A stretch of DNA of 64,000 nt from JBGQBN01 sp041494805 (GTDB lineage Bacteria; Acidobacteriota; Terriglobia; Terriglobales; Acidobacteriaceae), in the NCBI GenBank assembly GCA_041494805.1, contig JBGQBN010000003.1, forward strand, positions 100,402 to 164,401. The letters run 5' to 3'. The position numbers and the translations under genes were made by a program. How positions within the stretch are numbered: position 1 is the stretch's first letter; every line of letters starts with the position of its first letter. Below are positions 33,478 through 42,301 of the stretch, one piece after another. A model generated the notes under the pieces. It did no database searches and was not told where the DNA came from. It was given only the letters and a program-made list of their open reading frames with translations.

Positions 33478-34019
33478 CTGAAGAAACTTTGCGCTCTCGC
33501 TCGAGCGGTTTTGAGGCGTGTCGGGTCTCGGTTGAGGTCTCTAATAAACGCTGTGCCGCCTTTTGTAAAGGCGATAGCGAAATGTGCAATGTCCAGCATC
33601 GCCGGCTCCAACTTGGCGTTTAGCCCCAGATTCACGCCAGACTGTCCTTGGAACTGGTAGCAAACCTCGTGGGCTACTCCTTCCCGGCCAAGCCTTGAAA
33701 CGGATCTGGACGTGTGCAATACTCCGCAACGCGCAGCGTAAAGATCAAGTGCCATCAGCGATTTTCCGTCAATACTCTTCAGCAGCGTCACGAGGTATTT
33801 CTCGCACCAATCTATGAAGGTCGCTCTTGTCGCATCGCTCACGTCGGGAGGCGCAGCCAACAAACCTAGAGTGTCGATTCCCGAATACAGCAACGTCAAG
33901 CTAGCCTCAGGCAGCCCGGAATCGAAACAGCATTTGACAGCTCGAAGACGCTCCCTAAACCACGACACGATAGGACAGCCGTTGTCACCGCCATATTCGA
34001 ATTGCATACTATCCCTCAT
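33453..34019 (-). CDS. HEPN-like hypothetical protein
   Basis: About 188 residues from ATG 34019; a TTG at 34049 is another start. A helical protein with LPEASLTLLYSGIDTLGLLAA and later LYAARCGVLHTSR. The Arg-x4-His in RCGVLH resembles the RNase motif of HEPN domains, and the surrounding helices fit. HEPN proteins often act as toxins or in defence, but this is an inference from one motif. It overlaps the next gene on the same strand, suggesting an operon. The composition differs from that of the housekeeping genes. Confidence in the fold is low. Confidence 0.6.
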   Translation of the reverse strand: MRDSMQFEYGGDNGCPIVSWFRERLRAVKCCFDSGLPEASLTLLYSGIDTLGLLAAPPDVSDATRATFIDWCEKYLVTLLKSIDGKSLMALDLYAARCGVLHTSRSVSRLGREGVAHEVCYQFQGQSGVNLGLNAKLEPAMLDIAHFAIAFTKGGTAFIRDLNRDPTRLKTARARAQSFFRWGTLCGA

Positions 34020-34247
34020 TAGTGGGCCGTTCTTATTTTGTAGCTCCAAGCCGCATGGGTCAAAGAGAAAAATCTTTGCTCATGATCTGCCCTCGGAGGT
34101 CTCAAGCTGACTGTGGGCTGGCCGATCCTTTTCCCAACCAATTTACACTGTGGGCTGCCCCACACGCCCGGGAGTAAGCTGAGAATGAAAGGCTGATCCA
34201 GCCCCCGACTGCACAAGCCTGTTATTCGGCCAGAGGAGCACGCTCCA

Positions 34248-35066
34248 ATGGATCATGCGGAAACAATCGCAAAACGCGTCCTTGAAGTTATCCTGCCTGG
34301 CGCGAGCTTGGAGTACCAGCCTGCGCAATCTCACGGGGAATATGATTTTGAGCTGCGTTACCACAATGGAACCATCGCCGCCGTTGAGGTGACCTCGTCA
34401 GTAGATCAAATTCAAGCACAGACTATCGCTGCAATTAGGAGTAAGAAAAAGGGAGGTCCAGTTATCCAAGCGACTAAATGCAAGGGAAGCTGGATGATTT
34501 TCCCGGCGAAAGATGCCAAGATCAATGAGATTAGAGGGAGGATTGACGGATATCTTTCCAAGTTGGAGCAAGCGAGGATCGAGAAGTTCTCTTGCATACG
34601 TGGCGGGCTTCAATGTGTTCAAGATCTTTGTTACGACCTCAAGATAGTAAGCGGTTCGGTCATCTCCACAGGGGCGTCCCCGAAGATATGCATTGCATCT
34701 CCCGGAGGAGGCGGTGCAGTTGGCCCGAGCATTGCAATAGAGGCCGGTAGAAAAGAGGCGTGGAAGCAGGACAACCGGGAAAAACTAGGTGCCGCAAAAA
34801 CAGATGAACGCCATCTTGTCGTTTATATCGACATAATAAATGGCTTACCTTGGGTTGCGCTTACAGACTCTGAACCAACATCTACCCTGCCAAATCTTCC
34901 AGAAGAAATAACATGCATATGGTTGGTCAGCCACGCGGAAAAAGCAAATGAGTTTGTTGTCTGGCATGCAAGCATCAAAGAGCCTTGGTGCAGCATGAGG
35001 GTGGTCTGCCCTCGCCCACCACTGGCCGTTCGGACACGCAGTTCTCCCGTGCGCATCCTGAATTGA
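34248..35066 (+). CDS. Hypothetical protein with possible nuclease-like N-terminus (272 aa)
   Basis: ATG 34248 has AGAGGAG at 34232-34238. The first 70 residues (GEYDFELRYHNGTIAAVEVTSSVD) show an Asp, beta strand and Glu-x-Thr pattern reminiscent of PD-(D/E)xK nuclease folds, though the usual Lys is Thr. The remainder is a mixed alpha/beta region with a Lys-rich segment (RSKKKGGPVIQATKCKG) and a Gly-rich stretch (PGGGGAVGP). No signal peptide. It diverges from the HEPN-like gene in an AT-rich patch with no phage genes. I do not recognise a family. Confidence 0.6.
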   Translation: MDHAETIAKRVLEVILPGASLEYQPAQSHGEYDFELRYHNGTIAAVEVTSSVDQIQAQTIAAIRSKKKGGPVIQATKCKGSWMIFPAKDAKINEIRGRIDGYLSKLEQARIEKFSCIRGGLQCVQDLCYDLKIVSGSVISTGASPKICIASPGGGGAVGPSIAIEAGRKEAWKQDNREKLGAAKTDERHLVVYIDIINGLPWVALTDSEPTSTLPNLPEEITCIWLVSHAEKANEFVVWHASIKEPWCSMRVVCPRPPLAVRTRSSPVRILN

Positions 35067-35110
35067 CCCTCCCACACCCCCCAGACTAGACTCCCCTTTC
35101 GGAGGCTCCA

Positions 35111-36715
35111 ATGCGAAATCTCATCCTGGCTCTGGCAATCCTTTCATTCTCCGCATGGCCCGCCCTCGCCGACGAAGGCCATCATCACGAGGAACTGACG
35201 GCGGAGCAACTAGGTACGGTGCATTTTCCGGTTTCCTGCGTCACGTCGGTGCAGAAGCCTTTTGAACGGGGCGTCGCGCTGCTGCACTCGTTCTGGTACG
35301 AGGAAGCAGAGAAGGAATTCCAGCAGATCACCAAAGACGATCCGCAATGCGCGATGGCACACTGGGGCGTGGCCATCAGCCTGTGGCATCAACTTTGGAA
35401 CCACCCCGATGCGGCTACGATCAAGCGGGGGCAGGCGGAGGTAAAGAAGGCCAAGTCGCTGCGTCCCAAGACCGACCGTGAGCGTGACTACATCGCGGCG
35501 ATCAGAAGCTTCTACGACGGCAAGCATGATCACGATGCCCGGGCGGACGCTTATTCCAAGGCCATGGAGCAGATGTACCAGCATTATCCGGACGACCGGG
35601 AGGCAGCGGCGTTCTATGCGCTGTCACTGCTGGCAGCAGAGCCGGACAACGACAGCACGTTCGTTGATCGAAAGAAGGCGGCTGCAGTACTGGAAAAACT
35701 GTTTGCGGAAGAGCCGGACCACCCCGGCGTCGCCCACTACCTGATTCACAGTTATGACAAGCCACAGCTGGCCGAGCTGGGGCTGCCTGCGGCGCGCCGC
35801 TACGCCAAGATTGCTCCGGCGTCCCCACATGCGCTGCACATGCCGTCCCACATCTTTGCCCGGCTGGGTCTGTGGCAGGACGACATCGATTCCAACCTGG
35901 CTTCGATCGCTGCCACCCGCAAGACGGCGGCCATGCACATGGGAGGCGAAGGCCACCAGTTCCACGCCATGGATTTTCTGGTCTACGCCTACATGCAGAG
36001 CGGGCATGAGGCCGAAGCCGAGCGCGTCTTTGAAGAAGTGAAAGCCATGCCCCCGATGAAAGACATGTATGGCGACTTCGATCCGCGAATGTTCGCCTTA
36101 GTGGCCTTTCCCGCCAGATACGCTCTGGAAATGCACCACTGGGCGGATGCGGCTTCCTTGCAGCCGGTCCCAGGCGCGAACCGGGGAGATTCCTCGATCA
36201 CCTACTGGGCGCGCGCCATCGGCGCGGCTCGAAGCGGCAATGCGGCTCAGGCCCGCAAGGACGTAGCCGAAATCGAGGCTATTCATGAAGACTTGCTGAA
36301 GAGGAAGAAAAACTATTTTGCCGAGGCCGTTGATCAGGACCGTCAGGAAGCGGCAGCCTGGATTGCCCACGCAGAAGGCAAGGACGACGAAGCCATGAAG
36401 ATGCTGCGAGCCGTCGCTGAGAAGCAAGAGGCCGTTGGCGAAGAGCCGGATGGCGGGATTCCCGCGCGCGAGATGCTGGCTGACCTGCTGCTCGAAATTA
36501 ACCGTCCGGAGCAGGCGCTGGCGGACTACGAAACCGACCTGAAGTTCTATCCCAACCGCTTCAATGGGCTTTACGGCGCGGCGCGAGCGGCGGAGATGGC
36601 AGGGAAAACCGAAAAGGCCAACACGTACTACGCCCAAGTGGTGAAGGTGTGTGATGGATCGAGCTCAGACCGGCCTGAACTTAGCCGGGCGAAGGCGTTG
36701 CTGGCGCAGAAATAG
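35111..36715 (+). CDS. Secreted TPR-repeat protein
   Basis: 534 residues with a Sec signal (LILALAILSFSAWPALA) and a His-rich mature N-terminus (DEGHHHEEL) that could bind metal. Helical repeats run through the rest (AEKEFQQITKDDPQCAMAHWGVAISLW; YPDDREAAAFYALSLLA; HPGVAHYLIHSYD), with ALHMPSHIFARLGLW as a conserved segment seen in many acidobacterial TPR proteins. It is probably a periplasmic scaffold. GGAGG at 35101-35105 sets the start. It stands alone, followed within 10 bases by the end of the convergent methyltransferase gene. Confidence 0.8.
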   Translation: MRNLILALAILSFSAWPALADEGHHHEELTAEQLGTVHFPVSCVTSVQKPFERGVALLHSFWYEEAEKEFQQITKDDPQCAMAHWGVAISLWHQLWNHPDAATIKRGQAEVKKAKSLRPKTDRERDYIAAIRSFYDGKHDHDARADAYSKAMEQMYQHYPDDREAAAFYALSLLAAEPDNDSTFVDRKKAAAVLEKLFAEEPDHPGVAHYLIHSYDKPQLAELGLPAARRYAKIAPASPHALHMPSHIFARLGLWQDDIDSNLASIAATRKTAAMHMGGEGHQFHAMDFLVYAYMQSGHEAEAERVFEEVKAMPPMKDMYGDFDPRMFALVAFPARYALEMHHWADAASLQPVPGANRGDSSITYWARAIGAARSGNAAQARKDVAEIEAIHEDLLKRKKNYFAEAVDQDRQEAAAWIAHAEGKDDEAMKMLRAVAEKQEAVGEEPDGGIPAREMLADLLLEINRPEQALADYETDLKFYPNRFNGLYGAARAAEMAGKTEKANTYYAQVVKVCDGSSSDRPELSRAKALLAQK

Positions 36716-36724
36716 CAACAATCA

Positions 36725-37267
36725 TCAGTGGATCCAAAGCAGCTTGGCCACCAACGCTGCCATCATCGCGACAGAACCCGCGAAGGCGTTATATTCGCGG
36801 TGCTTGCGGTACAAGTCCCAGGAAAATTTGCCGCCGCTTTTGCCGAAAGAACTCAGACGAGGCCACAGACGGGGTACAATGCGCGCGTATTCCTCAAACT
36901 CGGGAAACCGCTCCCGCAGTAGAGTCTCTTCCACTCGGATAACAGGTAGATAGACTGCGGAGAACATCAGAACGACGGCGGCGGCGATCAACCAACTCCG
37001 CGCTGCCAGTGCAAACCCCACGGCCAGAATCAGTGAACCAAGATAGAGCGGGTTGCGGGTGTAGGCATAAGGTCCGCTGGTGGTGAGTTGCTCGTTTTTC
37101 TGCACATGCCCAGAAGCCAGCCCGCGAACCAATAGTCCAGGAATCACCAGAGCGGCGCCGATGAAAATCGACATTACGGTCGGCCTCGCCAGCCACAAGT
37201 ACAAAACAGCAAACGCGAAACCGAGCGGCACCCGGATGCGGCGCGCGATTGCAGACCAGCTAGCCAC
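36725..37267 (-). CDS. ICMT/PEMT-like membrane methyltransferase
   Basis: 180 residues from GTG 37267; longer frames reach into the upstream gene and are spurious. Four to five hydrophobic segments and the C-terminal GPYAYTRNPLYLGSLI...RVEETLLRERFPEFEEY motif match the isoprenylcysteine carboxyl methyltransferase-like family, whose Arg-Asn-Pro-x-Tyr and Glu-Glu motifs bind SAM. GTG lies inside the last codons of the heptosyltransferase gene (GTGGCTAG overlap), with a GGGGGAG upstream, so translation is coupled. Its place at the end of an LPS operon suggests a lipid or sugar substrate, but that is inference. Confidence 0.8.
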   Translation of the reverse strand: MASWSAIARRIRVPLGFAFAVLYLWLARPTVMSIFIGAALVIPGLLVRGLASGHVQKNEQLTTSGPYAYTRNPLYLGSLILAVGFALAARSWLIAAAVVLMFSAVYLPVIRVEETLLRERFPEFEEYARIVPRLWPRLSSFGKSGGKFSWDLYRKHREYNAFAGSVAMMAALVAKLLWIH

Positions 37268-38372
37268 GGCACTCCCCCAGTAGCTGCCGGGCGGCGGCGA
37301 GCACCTGCTCGGGGGTAATTTCCAGCAGACCCTCGTCGGGCCGCGCGTGACGAGTATGTGTCGTAGGGCTGGACGGGCTGCGCAGCACGATGCTGCGGGT
37401 ACCAAATGGCCCGTTGCGCGCGGGATTCGTAGGGCCAAAGATTGCAACCACCGGAACGCCCAAAGCCGCAGCCAGGTGCATGGGGCCGGTGTCTCCACCA
37501 ATGAACAGAGACGCACGCCGGGTGAGCGCAAGCAACTGCGTTAGCGAGCACGCAACCCCTTGGGCGGCACCGCCACTGGCTGCCTCTACAGTCCGCACCA
37601 GATCTTGTTCGCCGGGGCCGAAATTAATCAGCGACTGCAAACCGTCTTCTTCTAAACGCCTGGCCACGTATCCATAGCGTTCGGCGGGCCATTGTTTAGC
37701 CCCCCAGCCCGCGCCTGGATTGAAAAGAACAAACTTTCCTATGCCCTGATCCTTCAGCCGGCGGTCACATTCTCGCTCAGCAGCATCCTCATGAGGAAAC
37801 TCTACCTGCGGCATTCTTAATGACCGTTGCGCGACGGCTTCGGCAAGAGAGAGGTTCTGTTCGACAATATGGGTGCCGCGGGCGATCACCTGGCGCGTGT
37901 AGAACATGCTGGCCACGTTTTCGCGCGGCTGGGCTACTCCGTAAACGACCGGCGCCTTTGACCACCGTGCAATCAGCGCCGACCGCACCGCGCCTTGAAA
38001 ATCCACGGCGACCTCGTACCGGCCAGCGCGTAGCTCGCTGAGTCCGGCTGCAATCCGTTCCCAGCTCTGGCTCGAAAACAGGGCAGTACGCCACTTCCCG
38101 GTGTTCACTGCGTGAATCTTGTCCACCAGCGGCCTTTGCGGCGAGCGTGGGCCGGAACGCGGCGTGGGCAATGTGCACAACAGCTCCGCCCATCGCTCTT
38201 CGACCACCCAGCCGATCATCACCTCAGGGAATACTTCGCGCAACGCCGTTGCGGCGGGAAGCGTGTGAATGATGTCTCCCATGGATCCCAGCCGCACGAT
38301 CAGCAGCCGCTGGATGTCATCCGGCGCCCCTGCGTTCGAGGGAGAAGCTGTAATCGGCGATTGCATGCTCAC
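37260..38372 (-). CDS. Lipopolysaccharide heptosyltransferase (GT9 family)
   Basis: About 370 residues. The GT9 marks are LLIVRLGSMGDIIHTLPA at the N-terminus, FNPGAGWGAKQWP in the middle and FIGGDTGPMHLAAALGVPVVAIFGPTNPARNGPFG in the ADP-heptose-binding half. It should add heptose to Kdo2-lipid A or inner-core heptose, a WaaC/WaaF-type role. It starts within the stop of the preceding hldE-type gene (GTGA overlap; ATG 38366 is an alternative). Its neighbours make ADP-heptose and Kdo, which supports this assignment. Acceptor specificity cannot be told. Confidence 0.88.
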   Translation of the reverse strand: MSMQSPITASPSNAGAPDDIQRLLIVRLGSMGDIIHTLPAATALREVFPEVMIGWVVEERWAELLCTLPTPRSGPRSPQRPLVDKIHAVNTGKWRTALFSSQSWERIAAGLSELRAGRYEVAVDFQGAVRSALIARWSKAPVVYGVAQPRENVASMFYTRQVIARGTHIVEQNLSLAEAVAQRSLRMPQVEFPHEDAAERECDRRLKDQGIGKFVLFNPGAGWGAKQWPAERYGYVARRLEEDGLQSLINFGPGEQDLVRTVEAASGGAAQGVACSLTQLLALTRRASLFIGGDTGPMHLAAALGVPVVAIFGPTNPARNGPFGTRSIVLRSPSSPTTHTRHARPDEGLLEITPEQVLAAARQLLGECRG

Positions 38373-38860
38373 GGCCGCCGTGGTCCGAGCCGCGAACGAA
38401 TCATCTCACTGGCCGAATGGTCCTTGGGATCACCCACGATTTCCACCCGGCCGCCACATTCCAGCACCACATCACGCTCGGGCACAGATGCGGCAGTATA
38501 GTCGGTGCCCTTGGCGTGAACATCGGGACGGATCTCACGGATCAGCGCGCGCACGTCAGGTTCAGGAAAAATCACCACTGCATCTACATCCGCCAGTGCT
38601 GCCAGGATTTCCGCTCGCTCTTCCGCCGGCATCAGTGGGCGGCCTTCGCCCTTGAGTGCACGTACCGACTCATCGGAGTTGATTCCCACAATCAAGCGCC
38701 CACCGAGTTCTTTAGCAGCGCGCAGATAGCGAACGTGGCCGACGTGGAGTAAATCGAAGCAACCATTGGTCAGCGTGATGGGCTCTCCCATCCGGCGCCA
38801 CTCGGCAACCCGCTGCCGTAGTTCTTCGCGGCTGAGAATCTTGTTGGCTTGAGCGCTCAA
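38369..38860 (-). CDS. hldE: D-glycero-beta-D-manno-heptose 1-phosphate adenylyltransferase
   Basis: 163 residues. TLTNGCFDLLHVGHVRYLRAAKELG contains the HxGH nucleotide-transfer motif, and GINSDESVRALKGEGRPL and DYTAASVPERDVV follow, as in RfaE domain II. It makes ADP-heptose from heptose 1-phosphate and ATP. Here it is a separate protein from the kinase (next upstream), so it corresponds to the C-terminal half of E. coli HldE; some call it rfaE2 or hldC. Its TTG start overlaps the kinase stop (TTGA). Confidence 0.9.
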   Translation of the reverse strand: MSAQANKILSREELRQRVAEWRRMGEPITLTNGCFDLLHVGHVRYLRAAKELGGRLIVGINSDESVRALKGEGRPLMPAEERAEILAALADVDAVVIFPEPDVRALIREIRPDVHAKGTDYTAASVPERDVVLECGGRVEIVGDPKDHSASEMIRSRLGPRRP

Positions 38861-39891
38861 TGGGATCTTGTCGCAGGCGGAGCCTGTTCCACCGCATGCA
38901 GCAGCTCCTGCTGGGAAACCGTGGCGGTGCCACGCTTCATGACCACGATGCCGCCGGCGTAATTGGCCAGGTGAGCAGCCTCTTCAGGGCTGGCTCCAGC
39001 CGCCAAAGCCGCGGTGAAAGTGGCGATCACGGTATCGCCGGCGCCGGTCACGTCCGCCACTTCGTCAGAACCGAAAATCGGAATATCAACCGGCTTGTGC
39101 CGTCCGGCGAAGGCTACCATGCCATCGCGCCCGCGAGTGATGACCAGCGACTGCAGCTTCATTTGCGTCATGATCTGCTCGCCCGCGGCACGCAGTCGCG
39201 ACCAGTCCTGTCCGATGCGAAGGCCGAGCGCCTCCTCGACTTCCGGTTCATTGGGAGTGGCTGCCGTCACTCCGGAATACTGCAGCATGCGGTGACGTGA
39301 GTCCAGAACTACGGGTACTCCATTCAGCCCACCCTTGTAGCGAATGGCAGCCAAAATCGCAGGCGTGGCCGCACCGTAACCGTAATCCGAAACCAGCAGT
39401 GCATCGGAAGCTCGCGCATACTCACGCGCTGCCAGCACCAGTTCGCGCTTCAGATGGCGATTGGGTTCGGCCTCTGGCTCGCGGTCGACTCGAACCACCT
39501 GCTGCCGCGTGTTGTGCGTCATCCCGGCTAAAATGCGCGTCTTGGTAACGGTGGCATAGCTCTTGTCCCGCAGAACGCCGCTCACCGGAATGCGCTTGTG
39601 GCGGAAACCCTTGAGCAGCAGGCGTCCGGGCTCGTCTTCACCCACCACGCCCACCGGAAGGACGTTGACTCCTAAATCGGCGAGGTTATTGATCGCATTC
39701 GCGCCGCCGCCCGGAACCACGGTGCGCTCACGATGTCTGAGAATCAACACCGGAGCCTCACGAGAAACGCGGGAAATCTCACCAAAAATGAACTCATCGG
39801 CCACCAGGTCGCCGATCACGGTGACCGTGATCTTGGGAAACGACTCAATGATCTTCTTCAGCCGCTCGGTCTCTTTGGGATGCTTGCTCAT
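38857..39891 (-). CDS. hldA: D-glycero-beta-D-manno-heptose-7-phosphate kinase (PfkB family)
   Basis: 344 residues from ATG 39891; the longer frame to 39936 overlaps lpxK. The PfkB family marks are VIGDLVADEFIFG at the start, GGGANAINNLADLG and DVTGAGDTVIATFTAALAAG (catalytic base and ATP site). It corresponds to RfaE domain I, phosphorylating heptose 7-phosphate to the 1,7-bisphosphate in ADP-heptose synthesis. A phosphatase (gmhB) is not in this cluster. The order lpxK, kinase, adenylyltransferase, GT9 is a functional module. Confidence 0.9.
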   Translation of the reverse strand: MSKHPKETERLKKIIESFPKITVTVIGDLVADEFIFGEISRVSREAPVLILRHRERTVVPGGGANAINNLADLGVNVLPVGVVGEDEPGRLLLKGFRHKRIPVSGVLRDKSYATVTKTRILAGMTHNTRQQVVRVDREPEAEPNRHLKRELVLAAREYARASDALLVSDYGYGAATPAILAAIRYKGGLNGVPVVLDSRHRMLQYSGVTAATPNEPEVEEALGLRIGQDWSRLRAAGEQIMTQMKLQSLVITRGRDGMVAFAGRHKPVDIPIFGSDEVADVTGAGDTVIATFTAALAAGASPEEAAHLANYAGGIVVMKRGTATVSQQELLHAVEQAPPATRSH

Positions 39892-39910
39892 CAGGGTAAA
39901 AGCGATTCTC

Positions 39911-40855
39911 TCATGCCCGGCGCTTTCGCTCCTCAATCACGCGCAGCATAGTATCCACGGCGTTAGCCGCGTCCACCAGGTCCATCGTTACCGGCACCAC
40001 AACCACCGGTTCCAGCGCGGAGAGATATCCACCCAGGTTGATCGCGTCTTTTTCCGTGGTGACGAACCCACCGGCCTCACTCTGCTGGCGCAGCTTCAGC
40101 AGCTCGGCGATATCCCGCTCCGTATAGGCGTGGTGGTCGCGGTAAAAGGCCTCGGCAACCGGCTCGATCCCCGCCGTGCGCAGCTGCAACAGAAAATTCT
40201 GTGGACGGGCGATGCCACAGAAGACCACGGCCCGGGCAGGAACATCCTTCGGCAGAATGCCTCGCCGCGCCCGCCATGCTAGCTTGCCATTGAGCGGGAA
40301 CGAATCGGGAGAGGCGCCACTGGTGAGCACCACGGCATCGGCCCGACGCAATGAAGTCAGCGGCTCGCGCAAACGTCCCGCGGGCAGCAGGCGGTCGCGC
40401 GCATCTTCGGACGTGACCAGCACGATATCGAAATCACGGGCGAGGGCGCGATGCTGGAAACCGTCGTCCAGCAGGTGCAGCTGTGGGCCGAAGCTGTTCT
40501 CGGCAAAGAGGCCGGCCTGATAACGATCTTCTCCCACAACTACCGGCACGCCCAGACGCCGGGCCATTAGCAGCGGCTCATCCCCAAAATCGCAAGGAGA
40601 ACCACCCGGATCCACCACTGCCACTCCGCGCGTACGCCGTCCATAACCGCGGGAGAGTATGTCGAATTTTATTCCGCGCGCCTTCAGTAGCTCACCCAGC
40701 AGGATCACGAACGGCGTCTTGCCGGAACCACCCACGGAGAGGTTGCCGACGCTGACCACTGACCCCTGTAGCCTCCGAGCATGAAGCACACTACGGTCAT
40801 AGAGCGCATTCCGCGCTCGTACACCGAGCCCGAAGAGGGAAGCCAGCGGATTCAT
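39911..40855 (-). CDS. lpxK: Tetraacyldisaccharide 4'-kinase
   Basis: 314 residues. It phosphorylates the 4' position of the lipid A disaccharide at the inner membrane. The P-loop is SVGNLSVGGSGKTPF (about 36-50); SRGYGRR, VGDEPLLMA-like DFGDEPLLMA, and LDDGFQHRALARD with the catalytic Asp and His follow. Family length is normal (about 300-330). It follows waaA after a 63-bp repeat on the same strand and precedes the heptose kinase with a 19-base gap. The rest of the lipid A genes are elsewhere. Confidence 0.93.
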   Translation of the reverse strand: MNPLASLFGLGVRARNALYDRSVLHARRLQGSVVSVGNLSVGGSGKTPFVILLGELLKARGIKFDILSRGYGRRTRGVAVVDPGGSPCDFGDEPLLMARRLGVPVVVGEDRYQAGLFAENSFGPQLHLLDDGFQHRALARDFDIVLVTSEDARDRLLPAGRLREPLTSLRRADAVVLTSGASPDSFPLNGKLAWRARRGILPKDVPARAVVFCGIARPQNFLLQLRTAGIEPVAEAFYRDHHAYTERDIAELLKLRQQSEAGGFVTTEKDAINLGGYLSALEPVVVVPVTMDLVDAANAVDTMLRVIEERKRRA

Positions 40856-40880
40856 TCTGTTACTGTTTTATGTCATCGCT

Positions 40881-40943
40881 GATTGTGTGGGGACGGGGCT
40901 GCGCCCCTTCGCGGGCGGGTCAGAGACCCGCCGCCACACGATC
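40881..40943. repeat. GTGTGG...CCACAC repeat overlapping the waaA stop
   Basis: GATTGTGTGG (40881-40890) and CCACACGATC (40934-40943) are inverted ends (9 of 10). The core GCGGGTCAGAGACCCGC contains, on the minus strand, the TGA that ends waaA; the last eight codons of waaA lie inside the element. Confidence 0.8.
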
Positions 40944-42221
40944 ACCTGCATGTTCCAGCAGCTTATCCAACGCTTCCACCGTTCTCTCGGTCGCACCGGT
41001 CTGCGACCGTAACGTCTCGGCAGCACGGCGGCCGAGCGCAATCCGCTCCGTTTCGTTGGAGAAAAGCTCCATGAAAGCCAGCGGAAGTTCCGCCGGGCCG
41101 ACGACGCGCACTGCGTCGCGACTCTGAAACAATTCCACCATGTCACGAAAATTCTCGTTGTGGTTACCCACGAGGATGGGCACTCCGTGTTGCGCCGGCT
41201 CTATGATGTTGTGCCCACCGCGTGGGACCAGGCTTCCGCACACGAACGCAACGTCAGCCAAGGCGTAAAGAGAAGCGAGCTCACCAATCGTGTCCACCAG
41301 CAAGACGCCGCCGGCGATGGAGTCGCCGCTCCACAGCGACCGCCGCCAGAAGCGGATTCCAAGCTGTTCCAGCAACTGAGCAACCGCCCCAAAGCGCTCC
41401 GGATGCCGGGGCGCCAGGATCATGACCGCCCGTGGATGGCTGGCCAGCACATTCTCGAACGCGCGCAGCAGCAACGGTTCTTCATCGTCTACAGTGCTGC
41501 CGCAGACTATCACCGGGCCGGCGCCAGCTTCCTGAAAAGTGGCTCGGAGACTGGCAACGATAGGCGGCGTAACCGGCACAGCTATATCAAACTTCAAATT
41601 GCCGCTCACCTGAATGTGCTCGGCAGGCGCGCCGATCTCGGCCAACCGCTTTCGATCCGCTTCCGTCTGCGTCAGAAAGAGGTCGATCGGCTGCAACACT
41701 TTGACCAGAAACCACCGGAAGCGACGGTAGCCAGGCCACGACCGGTCGGAGATGCGTGCGTTTACCACGGCAATTCGCGCTCCGCTGTTGTGTGCCAGCC
41801 GGAGGAAATTCGGCCAGAACTCGGTCTCAGCGAGGACGATCAGTTGAGGGCGCAACATCCGCAGGTACGGCCGTATGGCAAAGGCAAAATCCAGCGGAAA
41901 ATAGAAGACATTCTCCTCGCCGAAGCGTGTGCGCGCCAGCTTCTGGCCCGTATCCGTAGTGGTCGAAACCACGACCCGATACTGGGGATAGCGCCGCCGT
42001 AATTTCCCGACCAGCCCACTCACCGCCAGCACCTCACCGACTGAGACAGCGTGAACCCAAATCGTTGGCCGAGATGGTTCTCCGCCCAGCCGGCCTGGTA
42101 AGCGTCCCAGGCGCTCACCCAGCGCGGTTCGATACTTCCCGTGGCGCAGTGTCTGCCACAGCCAGTAGGGCAGGCTTAATACCAGCCCGATCGCCAGCAG
42201 CGCACTGTAGAAGCAGTACAT
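40920..42221 (-). CDS. waaA: 3-deoxy-D-manno-octulosonic acid (Kdo) transferase
   Basis: 433 residues. It adds Kdo to lipid A precursor at the inner membrane. An N-terminal anchor segment (YSALLAIGLVLSLPYWLW), then RLPGRLGGEPSRPTIWVHAVSVGEV, ETEFWPNFLR and VCGSTVDDEEPLLL match WaaA. The C-terminal half is a GT-B fold with ILAPRHPERF and FVCGSLVPRGGHNIIEPAQHGVPILVG. The final residues (DRVAAGL) and the stop codon come from a dispersed repeat, so the native end has probably been replaced. First gene of the LPS operon on this strand. Confidence 0.92.
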   Translation of the reverse strand: MYCFYSALLAIGLVLSLPYWLWQTLRHGKYRTALGERLGRLPGRLGGEPSRPTIWVHAVSVGEVLAVSGLVGKLRRRYPQYRVVVSTTTDTGQKLARTRFGEENVFYFPLDFAFAIRPYLRMLRPQLIVLAETEFWPNFLRLAHNSGARIAVVNARISDRSWPGYRRFRWFLVKVLQPIDLFLTQTEADRKRLAEIGAPAEHIQVSGNLKFDIAVPVTPPIVASLRATFQEAGAGPVIVCGSTVDDEEPLLLRAFENVLASHPRAVMILAPRHPERFGAVAQLLEQLGIRFWRRSLWSGDSIAGGVLLVDTIGELASLYALADVAFVCGSLVPRGGHNIIEPAQHGVPILVGNHNENFRDMVELFQSRDAVRVVGPAELPLAFMELFSNETERIALGRRAAETLRSQTGATERTVEALDKLLEHAGDRVAAGL

Positions 42222-42301
42222 ACGGGAAGGGACATTCTACCCGCATATGCACTGCTCAAGGCACCACTACCGAAGCAGTTTGCATCCTATAATCAAGTGT
42301 G

